From the NCBI GenBank assembly GCA_910577295.1, contig CAJTLS010000055.1, forward strand, positions 1-5,511: a stretch of 5,511 nucleotides of DNA, in the 5' to 3' direction. The first letter of the stretch is position 1. Each line of letters starts with the position of its first letter. The notes under the pieces are model-generated. The model had not been told where the DNA came from. It did no database searches and was given only the letters and a program-made list of their open reading frames with translations. Of this stretch, positions 1 to 4,819 are shown in pieces. Made by a program: the position numbers and the translations under genes. The stretch comes from an uncultured Eubacterium sp. Its GTDB lineage: Bacteria > Bacillota > Clostridia > Lachnospirales > Lachnospiraceae.

Positions 1-2
1 CT

Positions 3-692
3 TACTTAGCAGGGGTCTGCCGGGTCTACGAGGTATCGCTGACCGAGATTCAGAAGCCCAAGCGGGTCGTCTCCGCCAACACCCGCAGCAGAGGGATAAA
101 GGCCCTGGACAAAAGAAGAGACGCCTCCAGGGAAGCGTCTCCTCGGCTGTTTGATTTTGCCTCTGTGGTCGGCTGTCGCAGAACTGAGTATGCCCGGCTC
201 CGGGGCAGCGACCTGGTGCGTGATGAATCTGGATACCTCTGCGTTCGCATCCGGCGGGGCAAGGGGGGCAAATACCAGGAGCAGCGTATCCTGCCCAGGG
301 ATGAACTGCTGGTCCGTTCCTATTTCAATGGCTCAGAGGAGCCGGTGTTTGACAGAGCCGAGCTGGCCAACAAAATTGACCTGCACCACCTTCGGGCGGT
401 TCTGGCCCAGCGGGCCTATCAGTATTATGCCGACCGTCTGCGTAGTGAGCCGGGGTATCGGGAGCAGTTGGAGTTGGAAATCAAGGCCCGTTGGCGGACC
501 CATAACAAGCGCCGCTGGGACCAGCATGAATTTGCGGGCATATACAAGCTGCGGGGTTCCAGCAGGAAACTGGCTCAGAGGCTGGGCCGGCCCGTAGAGT
601 ATGACCGGCTGGCTGTAATGGCCGTCAGTGTATTCCATTTGAGCCATTGGCGCAATGACGTGACTGTTTCCAATTACTTGTTAGCATATTAA
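3..692 (+). CDS. Tyrosine recombinase/integrase, C-terminal part (5' end outside window)
   Basis: This frame is open to the left edge without a stop and gives 229 residues, so it is the C-terminal part of a larger protein; tyrosine recombinases usually have 300-400 residues. It would cut and rejoin DNA through a 3'-phosphotyrosine link to integrate or excise an element. The catalytic set is visible, counting from the first complete codon: Arg59 in GCRRTEYARLRGSDL (box I), Lys87 in RGKGGK (beta-hairpin lysine), His128 and Arg131 in HHLR (box II), His215 in HLSHWRND, and the nucleophile candidate Tyr225 in VSNYL. The Arg131-His215 spacing of 84 residues is far longer than in XerD-like enzymes. 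It contains an arginine-rich helical stretch and a YKLRGSS...DRLAVMAVS block, resembling integrases of clostridial mobile elements (YxCRG...DR..A...VS..LGHNR). His-to-Tyr spacing is 10, also typical of that group. A GTG at 165 is not the start, because coding similarity continues upstream of it. The gene converges on the next one with 8 bp between the stops. Confidence 0.85.
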   Translation, partial: YLAGVCRVYEVSLTEIQKPKRVVSANTRSRGIKALDKRRDASREASPRLFDFASVVGCRRTEYARLRGSDLVRDESGYLCVRIRRGKGGKYQEQRILPRDELLVRSYFNGSEEPVFDRAELANKIDLHHLRAVLAQRAYQYYADRLRSEPGYREQLELEIKARWRTHNKRRWDQHEFAGIYKLRGSSRKLAQRLGRPVEYDRLAVMAVSVFHLSHWRNDVTVSNYLLAY

Positions 693-700
693 TGAAATAG

Positions 701-1042
701 CTAAACTGCATCCGCCGAAGCGGCCATTGCTTTCTTGCGCGCCAGGCATTTGCGGACGCGGAGAGCACCCGGCGACGGGGGTGCTTTATAGGTACCCTTT
801 CGATACGGAAGCATGGAGATTACCGTCTTCCGAGTGATATGTAACTTATTGGAAATTTGGTCAGCGGTAAGTCCTTTGTTATACAATTCAGTTACTTCCT
901 TGATTCTAGGTGTGGAATACAGACCTGCATTGATGAGGTAACGCCTGACGAGCTGGTCAGAAACCTCAAACATTACAGCAGTATGCTTTATAGACCCGTT
1001 TTTCAAATAGTATTCGATGACCTGCTTTTGAAAATCATCCAT
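701..1042 (-). CDS. Small DNA-binding protein with two helix-turn-helix units
   Basis: The 113-residue product carries two helix-turn-helix units in tandem. The first spans about residues 16-38 (GSIKHTAVMFEVSDQLVRRYL) and the second about 47-79 (IKEVTELYNKGLTADQISNKLHITRKTVISML), both resembling sigma-factor region 4 or resolvase/transposase-type DNA-binding units. The LPYRKGTYK signature (78-86) and a basic tail (ALRVRKCLARKK, 93-104) follow; from memory this combination is common in small proteins on clostridial integrative elements. There is no catalytic domain, so it is probably a transcription factor or an accessory DNA-binding factor. The start is fixed by AGAAAGG at 1057-1051, 8 nt before the ATG. 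I found no convincing promoter just upstream, which suggests read-through from the 357-residue gene or a distant promoter. It is convergent with the recombinase gene. Its target DNA cannot be told from the sequence. Confidence 0.8.
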   Translation of the reverse strand: MDDFQKQVIEYYLKNGSIKHTAVMFEVSDQLVRRYLINAGLYSTPRIKEVTELYNKGLTADQISNKLHITRKTVISMLPYRKGTYKAPPSPGALRVRKCLARKKAMAASADAV

Positions 1043-1271
1043 AAGATTTTCCTTTCTCCCCGTATGGCCTAGTTAGGACAGCCAATTTGATAACATCACC
1101 CGAAGATAGTGTTTTGAAGAATTTGTAGCACACCTTCCTGCCCCACATATGCAAAGCAAGGGGCGTTCTCACCTCAACCGCTTTTTGATTCCTTGCTGTC
1201 TTGTTGAGGACAGCAAGACAGCAAATCTTTATTGACCAAGTAGAAGGCGCACACCCTCTCTGATTTGTCAT
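1035..1271 (-). CDS. Possible small protein overlapping the HTH gene start (doubtful)
   Basis: A 78-codon frame starts with ATG, has AAGGAAGG at 1289-1282 about 10 nt upstream, and ends in ATGGATGA, where its TGA overlaps the ATG of the following helix-turn-helix gene by 8 nt. That arrangement would allow translational coupling. The product is basic, with an odd composition (CCLAVLNKTARNQKAV, LALHMWGRKVCYKFF, RPYGEKGKSYG), and shows no domain, signal peptide or membrane segment that I recognise. The C-terminal half feels familiar from short hypothetical proteins in Clostridia, but I cannot verify this. Such short conserved frames can be translations of a conserved non-coding RNA, and this stretch has strand-specific pairing (see the leader entry). 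It lies 53 nt downstream of the 357-residue gene in the same direction. I give the coding reading less than even odds. Confidence 0.3.
   Translation of the reverse strand: MTNQRGCAPSTWSIKICCLAVLNKTARNQKAVEVRTPLALHMWGRKVCYKFFKTLSSGDVIKLAVLTRPYGEKGKSYG
1081..1164 (-). promoter_or_regulatory. Candidate structured RNA leader upstream of the HTH gene
   Basis: Read on the minus strand, this segment folds into consecutive hairpins. GCCCC (1164-1160) pairs with GGGGC (1144-1140). CACTATC (1111-1105) and GGTGATG (1100-1094) close a UUCG tetraloop on a C-G pair. Two of the seven positions in that second stem are U-G wobbles and one is a mismatch; the wobbles become C-A mismatches if the plus strand is read, so the pairing favours a leftward transcript. 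A shorter TGGC/GCCA pairing follows at 1084-1067. The segment ends about 40 nt before the start codon of the helix-turn-helix gene. It could be a cis-regulatory leader, or part of a small gene in the same place. No known riboswitch class was recognised. Confidence 0.3.
1192..1217. repeat. Perfect 9-bp inverted repeat
   Basis: CTTGCTGTC (1192-1200) and GACAGCAAG (1209-1217) are perfect complements around an 8-nt loop. The right arm is followed at once by a partial copy (ACAGCAAA), so the motif occurs three times in about 33 bp. It lies downstream of the 357-residue gene. It lacks the run of T expected after an intrinsic terminator on either strand, so it may instead be a protein-binding site, a weak terminator or an RNA hairpin inside the leader. 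Confidence 0.55.
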
Positions 1272-1324
1272 AAGCTATCCGCCTTCCTTGGTCTGCTAGA
1301 ACTTTTGAGCCGTGTGTCTCCCCT

Positions 1325-2398
1325 TTATTTTTCAGGCCTTTTCTGTGGAGTCGTCATAAAGAAAATCCTGCTAGCTTCAGCAAACTGTGCTGGCTCCTTA
1401 CATTCACCGAAAATCTGTTCCTTGCTAGCAGCTAAAACCATTGGCTCGCCGGCTGCCCCGCAACTGATTGGCTCACCAAACAAACGATATACGGGCACCT
1501 TGTAACCTTCTCCATGCATGTTACAAGCGGCATAGATACGTTTGCCTATGCTTTGCATTAGTTGTTCATTCATGTGTAGTAGTCTGTAATCTCCATTTGC
1601 TGCTATCTCAGCCTCACAGCAGGATATTCCTATTTCGGGAATCTCCGTTTCCATATTCACCATGATGCCATGTGGAGGTAATTCCCCAATATAGATGTAC
1701 CCGGTTTCCGACCCTGGAAGCTTAGGCTCATATGGCGTAGGAATGAACTTTGTGAGATATCGTTTGTAGAGTTTGCTCAAATACTCATCGTCCATATTGC
1801 ATAATGCTTCCACCATTCGCCAAATGGACTGCCTATGGGAAAACATTATTGGTTGTTTTCCGGTTATGTAGGGCGGCGTATATTCCAACCCCCAGCCACT
1901 TTCAGCTAACTCGTCCAGTATATCACCCATTTCGGTGGAGTCCGCCTTCCATAGCTTACTTGCCGTATACATTCGATTCTGAAAATGGATGTACATTTCT
2001 CCATCTATTTCCTCCGTGCTGAGAGTGCCAATTGCACTATATCTTAGATACTGGATATATGTATTTTTTCCGCACAGGGCTTCAGAGATAGGAGGAACAT
2101 CAAGTGGTTTGTATATCGCGATGAAGTCATGCTGCAATGCCGTATCTGTCTTAATTGATACATTTCCAGCAACCTCATTAATTAGATACTTTTCATTCCG
2201 CAGCAGTAATTTGAAATAGTCGGTAAGTAGCTTTTCCGAATCCTCTACCTTAGTATTTTGAAACTCTGGCATCGTCTCCATAAGTTTCACTGTGTTTCGT
2301 GCAATTTCCGTAAGGAGCATATCCTGCTGTATTGCGAGGGGAGCTTTGGAAAATATGTCCGCAAGCTGGCTGGGTGTGAGTTTCTTCATGTCTGCCAT
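1325..2398 (-). CDS. Unrecognised 357-residue protein
   Basis: I do not recognise this protein. The first possible start is GTG at 2422, but GAAAGG at 2413-2408 lies 9 nt before the ATG at 2398, so that ATG (MADMKKLTPSQ) is the better start. The N-terminal 80 residues look helical (LTPSQLADIFSKAPLAIQQDMLLTEIARN, then SEKLLTDYFKLLLRNEKYLINEVAG). The middle is mixed, with aromatic-rich segments (YIHFQNRMYTASKLW, WGLEYTPPYITGKQPIMF). The C-terminal part has likely strand segments (GYIYIGELPPHGIMVNM, YKVPVYRLFGEP) and a Cys-Cys pair in EIGISCCEAEI. There is no signal peptide or membrane helix, so it is probably cytoplasmic. It is read divergently from the XRE gene, from a perfect-consensus promoter with a long leader (2399-2579). 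Good codon structure over its length and a well-placed ribosome site argue that it is real. No function is proposed. Confidence 0.8.
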   Translation of the reverse strand: MADMKKLTPSQLADIFSKAPLAIQQDMLLTEIARNTVKLMETMPEFQNTKVEDSEKLLTDYFKLLLRNEKYLINEVAGNVSIKTDTALQHDFIAIYKPLDVPPISEALCGKNTYIQYLRYSAIGTLSTEEIDGEMYIHFQNRMYTASKLWKADSTEMGDILDELAESGWGLEYTPPYITGKQPIMFSHRQSIWRMVEALCNMDDEYLSKLYKRYLTKFIPTPYEPKLPGSETGYIYIGELPPHGIMVNMETEIPEIGISCCEAEIAANGDYRLLHMNEQLMQSIGKRIYAACNMHGEGYKVPVYRLFGEPISCGAAGEPMVLAASKEQIFGECKEPAQFAEASRIFFMTTPQKRPEK

Positions 2399-2407
2399 GA
2401 TAATCAT

Positions 2408-2413
2408 CCTTTC
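2408..2413 (-). promoter_or_regulatory. Ribosome binding site that sets the start of the 357-residue gene
   Basis: GAAAGG on the minus strand is 9 nt from the ATG at 2398. It lies inside the frame if the upstream GTG (2422) were used, and is too close to the ATG at 2407, so it selects 2398. Confidence 0.65.
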
Positions 2414-2436
2414 ATTATCCACGCTGGCCTTATAGC

Positions 2437-2499
2437 AAATGGTAAGAAGACGCTAGCTCCTTTACATAGCGTCTGAAGTAAAATTGTTCCTTACCACTT
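2437..2499. repeat. Nested inverted repeat in the leader
   Basis: The outer arms are AAATGGTAAG (2437-2446) and CTTACCACTT (2490-2499), pairing at 9 of 10 positions. The inner arms AGACGCTA (2448-2455) and TAGCGTCT (2467-2474) are perfect over 8 bp with an 11-nt loop. An unpaired stretch of 15 nt (2475-2489) lies on one side only. There is no T run next to it, so it is not a simple terminator; an attenuator, mRNA-stability element or operator are possible. Confidence 0.55.
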
Positions 2500-2585
2500 A
2501 TCTTAAAGCGGCAAAGAACGATTCTTCGACCTTTCCTGGGCCTTCGATATACCTTGACAAGCTGGTTGTCCTAGGAACTAGCTGC

Positions 2586-2614
2586 ATTATAATTGATTTA
2601 ATTGATTTTGTCAA
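2586..2614 (-). promoter_or_regulatory. Perfect-consensus sigma-A promoter, leftward
   Basis: On the minus strand TTGACA (2614-2609) and TATAAT (2591-2586) are separated by exactly 17 bp, which is the ideal housekeeping promoter. The likely start is A2579, 7 nt past the -10 box. It drives the 357-residue gene through a long leader. The spacer is made wholly of a tandem 9-bp repeat (see next entry), which suggests that activity is gated by a bound protein. Confidence 0.85.
2591..2608. repeat. Tandem 9-bp repeat filling the promoter spacer
   Basis: AATTGATTT occurs twice head to tail (2591-2599 and 2600-2608) with no gap. Together the copies fill the 17-bp spacer of the leftward promoter and overlap the last base of its -10 box. 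A repressor bound here would block RNA polymerase directly, and the XRE protein encoded to the right is the obvious candidate. Binding is inferred. Confidence 0.5.
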
Positions 2615-2697
2615 GGGTAATATGGAAATTTATTCAACTCCATAAAGGAAATTTATTTATATATGAATTATTTTATATATCTTTTTAGGGGTAATAT
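2615..2697. repeat. Two pairs of short direct repeats between the divergent promoters
   Basis: GGGTAATAT occurs at 2615-2623 and 2689-2697, so one copy abuts the -35 box of each divergent promoter. GGAAATTTATT occurs at 2624-2634 and 2647-2657, 23 bp apart, or about two helical turns. The sequence between is very AT-rich. The placement fits operator or activator sites shared by the two genes, but AT-rich DNA yields chance repeats easily. Confidence 0.45.
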
Positions 2698-2698
2698 A

Positions 2699-2727
2699 TT
2701 GACTTTTAGGGCGAATTATGCTATGGT
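2699..2727 (+). promoter_or_regulatory. Sigma-A promoter of the XRE-family gene, rightward
   Basis: TTGACT (2699-2704) and TATGGT (2722-2727) are separated by 17 bp, with one mismatch to consensus in the -35 box and two in the -10 box. Transcription should start near 2734 and give a leader of about 30 nt, with TGGGAG (2749-2754) 9 nt before the ATG at 2764. It is clearly weaker than the opposing promoter, as expected for a regulator gene. Confidence 0.75.
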
Positions 2728-2763
2728 GAGAACACATCAACTTGACTATGGGAGCATTCAAAT

Positions 2764-3807
2764 ATGATATACGGAATACAGCCAACAAAATTCTTCGAGA
2801 CATTCGTCGCCTTGGCAGTGCAGAAGGGACTCAGTCCATCAGTAGCAGCAGAGGAAGCCGGACTCAATCGCTCGGCAGTCACCGCCTGGAAAAAAGGGCG
2901 TATTCCGGGGGAGGCAACACTGTCAAAACTTACTGCTTATTTTGGGGTGACAAAGCAATACCTGCTGGAGGGTCCTCCTGACGAATTGGTAACTGAAAGT
3001 AAAGTTGAGTTTTATGATGAGCAAGGAGTCTCTTCAGTAGAAGGCAAAGTATCCTCCGCTGATGCTCTTGAGGAAGGAAGCAGATTAGAAAACCGGACAT
3101 TTGTAACCCTTGCTGTTAATCTTCTAAAAATCTATTGTCCCAATGAAGATGCAGATTCTCTAAAAAAAAAGCTGAAAATGTCTTCCGCTGTTATACAGGC
3201 GCTTGAGGATGAGCGCCTTGACAAGGTTCTTGTTAATACAGAATGGAATGCCCGATTTTACTCACTTCTGGAGGACAAAAATATTGCTCAAATTTTGGAT
3301 GACCTAAAACACGCTCAACATGTACTCGAACATCAGTGGAGGATGGCAATTTCAAACAAAATACCACAAATCATTTGGGATTATATGTATCAAAAACGAC
3401 TTGATTTTGAATTTGTTAAACCAGAACCTCTGAATACCTTTAACCACAAACCTCTGAAACTAGTAAAATTGAGGGACAGTGGAAAACATTGGGTATTTTT
3501 CTTCGCAGAATTTAGGTCAGTTGCTCTTAGGCTACATCAAACGTTTATGAAGAGTAACTTTAAATGGATAAATGATATTCCCGATGTTGAGCGACTTATT
3601 ATTATGCTCATAGATGTTCCAAATTCTGTTTCAAATGACGAGTTTGCTAAATTTCAAAAAAACGTATATATGGCTTATCTAAGCAAAGTAGAAGCTATGC
3701 TTCCAAATATTCAATTTTTCTCCCTTCACATCAACAGCATGACAGGAGAGACTATGGAAGAAGAACAAATAGGTCTCAATTTGTTAACGGATACAAATTC
3801 GGATTAA
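2764..3807 (+). CDS. XRE-family HTH protein with large C-terminal domain of unknown function
   Basis: The 347-residue product begins with an XRE/Cro-CI helix-turn-helix domain at about residues 9-70. The DNA-binding turn is GLSPSVAAEEAGLNRSAVTAWKKG (22-45), followed by the typical ATLSKLTAYFGVTKQYLLEG. An acidic linker (71-110) follows, then a helical segment (111-210). The last part has three likely beta strands, WVFFFAEF (243-250), RLIIMLID (277-284) and IQFFSLHI (316-323), with helices between, so an alpha/beta domain I cannot name. Simple XRE repressors have about 70-200 residues, so about 275 residues remain to be explained; ligand sensing or an enzymatic role are possible. There is no LexA/CI-like Ser-Lys peptidase pattern. 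The gene is much more AT-rich than parAB and the recombinase, which suggests a separate origin. It is divergent from the 357-residue gene and ends at a strong terminator. TGGGAG 9 nt upstream supports the start. Confidence 0.88.
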   Translation: MIYGIQPTKFFETFVALAVQKGLSPSVAAEEAGLNRSAVTAWKKGRIPGEATLSKLTAYFGVTKQYLLEGPPDELVTESKVEFYDEQGVSSVEGKVSSADALEEGSRLENRTFVTLAVNLLKIYCPNEDADSLKKKLKMSSAVIQALEDERLDKVLVNTEWNARFYSLLEDKNIAQILDDLKHAQHVLEHQWRMAISNKIPQIIWDYMYQKRLDFEFVKPEPLNTFNHKPLKLVKLRDSGKHWVFFFAEFRSVALRLHQTFMKSNFKWINDIPDVERLIIMLIDVPNSVSNDEFAKFQKNVYMAYLSKVEAMLPNIQFFSLHINSMTGETMEEEQIGLNLLTDTNSD

Positions 3808-3827
3808 ATATTTAAATCTCTTAAGAG

Positions 3828-3872
3828 AAACGCCGGCCGGAAGGATGTGTACCATTCTTCCGGCCGGCGTTT
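3828..3872. terminator. Bidirectional intrinsic terminator
   Basis: Arms 3828-3843 and 3857-3872 pair perfectly over 16 bp with a GC-rich core (CGCCGGCCGG). Three more pairs, one of them G-T, extend the stem to 19 bp around a 7-nt loop. On the plus strand the T run (TTTT, then CCTATTT) serves the XRE gene. On the minus strand TTTCTCTT serves parB, whose stop codon lies 2 bp from the hairpin. A 12-bp palindrome, TCTCTTAAGAGA (3817-3828), borders the left arm. Confidence 0.92.
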
Positions 3873-3874
3873 TC

Positions 3875-4819
3875 CTATTTATTACAAGATGTATTTGAAA
3901 TATCTCGCAAGTTCTGCTGACTCCATATTTCCAGCAGAGCGAAAATGACCTCCTCCATCTGCTGTGCGGTATAACCTTTGGGAAAATATCGCTTCAAGCG
4001 TGAGCTTTTTAAACTCACCTGAGATGTGGTAGGGCGTTCTGTTGATAGGATGGCATTGATAACATCGAAGGTAAGAGTACCAGCCTTGCTGTGCTCTTTA
4101 ATTTTAGCTAATTGTCCCTTTGAAGGAATGATTTTCAGTCGTTTCATCGCCGCCAGTGTGTCATTCTGTTCCACCTCAGATAAGTCTGAAAGATGGTCAG
4201 CGGCGGAGCTGACGGACAGTTTACCCTCATCCACTAAGGCCAGCAAGGGCGGCACCAACTTCGTTAACGAAACATATCTCGTTACAGTCATGCCGGACTT
4301 TTCACCAGCATCTTGAGCTACTCTATCCCGAGCACTCAACTTAAGCACGCTGCGTGCAGAAGTGAGGTCGTTCCGCTTGCCTTGGTGCTTCATAGCCTCC
4401 AGCTTCATTTTGTAAGCGAACGCTTTCTCGCTGGGGAGAAGGCGCTCACGCTGAAGATTAGCGTCTACCATGATGATAGTCGCTTCATCATCGTCCAGAC
4501 TCCGAACGATGACTGGCATGGTATCCTTCCCGGCCAGCTCGCTGGCCCGCTTGCGCCGGTGCCCGGAAACCAGTTCATACTGGCCTCCACCTACAGGGCG
4601 AGCAATGGCAGGCACCAGAACACCATACTGCGCAACGCTCTCCACTGTTTTGCGCATTTCTTCGTCATCCCGCACCCGGAAAGGGTGATTGTGGAAAGAA
4701 ATCAGCTTTTCCAGCGCGATGTCTTGGACCTGCTCTGTGGCAGTCTGTTGCTCCACTCCGGATGACTGGAACAGGTCATCGAAGGAAGTCATTTGGATTT
4801 TAGCCGCACTGCTTCTCAT
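3875..4819 (-). CDS. parB: ParB/Spo0J-family partition protein
   Basis: The 314-residue centromere-binding, CTP-dependent clamp protein would bind parS sites, spread along DNA and stimulate ParA. The N-terminal domain shows LISFHNHPFRVRDDEEMRKTVESVAQYGVLVPAIARP (39-74), the nucleotide-binding segment YELVSGHRRKRASELAG (80-96, G-x-RR type) and box II NLQRERLLPSEKAFAYKMKLEAM (120-142). The central helix-turn-helix domain includes AQDAGEKSGMTVTRYVSLTKLVPPLLALVDEGKLS (168-202). The C-terminal block RYFPKGYTAQQMEEVIFALLEIW (277-299) is typical of ParB proteins on clostridial plasmids and integrative elements. A GTG at 4825 could start the frame, but AGAGGTG at 4834-4828 is ideally spaced (8 nt) only for the ATG at 4819. 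That ATG overlaps the parA stop as ATGA, so the pair is translationally coupled. The gene ends at the bidirectional terminator. Confidence 0.93.
   Translation of the reverse strand: MRSSAAKIQMTSFDDLFQSSGVEQQTATEQVQDIALEKLISFHNHPFRVRDDEEMRKTVESVAQYGVLVPAIARPVGGGQYELVSGHRRKRASELAGKDTMPVIVRSLDDDEATIIMVDANLQRERLLPSEKAFAYKMKLEAMKHQGKRNDLTSARSVLKLSARDRVAQDAGEKSGMTVTRYVSLTKLVPPLLALVDEGKLSVSSAADHLSDLSEVEQNDTLAAMKRLKIIPSKGQLAKIKEHSKAGTLTFDVINAILSTERPTTSQVSLKSSRLKRYFPKGYTAQQMEEVIFALLEIWSQQNLRDISNTSCNK
4260..4284. repeat. Palindrome cluster inside parB (weak parS candidate)
   Basis: TTCGTTAACGAA (4260-4271) is a perfect 12-bp palindrome. A third half-site, TCGTTA (4279-4284), pairs with TAACGA (4265-4270) over an 8-nt gap. 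ParB proteins bind such palindromes, and parS sites often lie in or near parAB. However, about one 12-bp palindrome is expected by chance in a window this size, and the motif is not the Spo0J parS consensus. Confidence 0.25.

Larger units (their letters stand above)
2399..2579 (-). promoter_or_regulatory. Long 5' leader (about 180 nt) of the 357-residue gene
   Basis: Transcription from the consensus promoter at 2586-2614 should start near A2579, leaving about 180 nt before the ATG at 2398. The leader holds a short hairpin (GACAA/TTGTC, 2556-2570) and a large nested inverted repeat (2437-2499). AAAGGAG (2463-2457), a good Shine-Dalgarno match, sits in the loop of the inner hairpin, but no usable start codon follows it at the right distance, so a leader peptide is unlikely. 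The transcript's 5' end (AGUUCC and the bases just before it) can pair with GGAGCU in that same loop and arm, which would compete with the inner hairpin. This is inferred from pairing alone; no known riboswitch or T-box element was recognised. Confidence 0.4.

Noticed and set aside
118..141. GAGACGC/GCGTCTC inverted repeat, sharing AGACGC...GCGTCT with the leader repeat at 2448-2474.
   Set aside because: It lies within recombinase coding sequence, the loop lengths differ (10 and 15 nt between the shared arms), and 6-bp arms recur easily by chance.
681..704. TTAGC/GCTAA inverted repeat spanning the recombinase stop, considered as an attachment site.
   Set aside because: The arms are only 5 bp with a 14-nt gap, no second copy was seen in the window, and both ends overlap coding sequence.
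765..788. GCACCC/GGGTGC hairpin followed by TTTAT, a possible terminator for the recombinase gene.
   Set aside because: The stem is only 6 bp with an 8-nt loop, it lies inside the opposing HTH coding region, and the T run is short.
2399..2422. Upstream GTG start for the 357-residue gene (would add 8 residues).
   Set aside because: The only good ribosome site (GAAAGG, 2413-2408) lies inside that extension and is correctly spaced for the ATG at 2398.
2554..2582. Plus-strand TTGACA at 2554-2559 as a -35 box.
   Set aside because: The position 17 bp downstream reads ACTAGC, with no -10 resemblance; TTGACT at 2699 has a proper partner.
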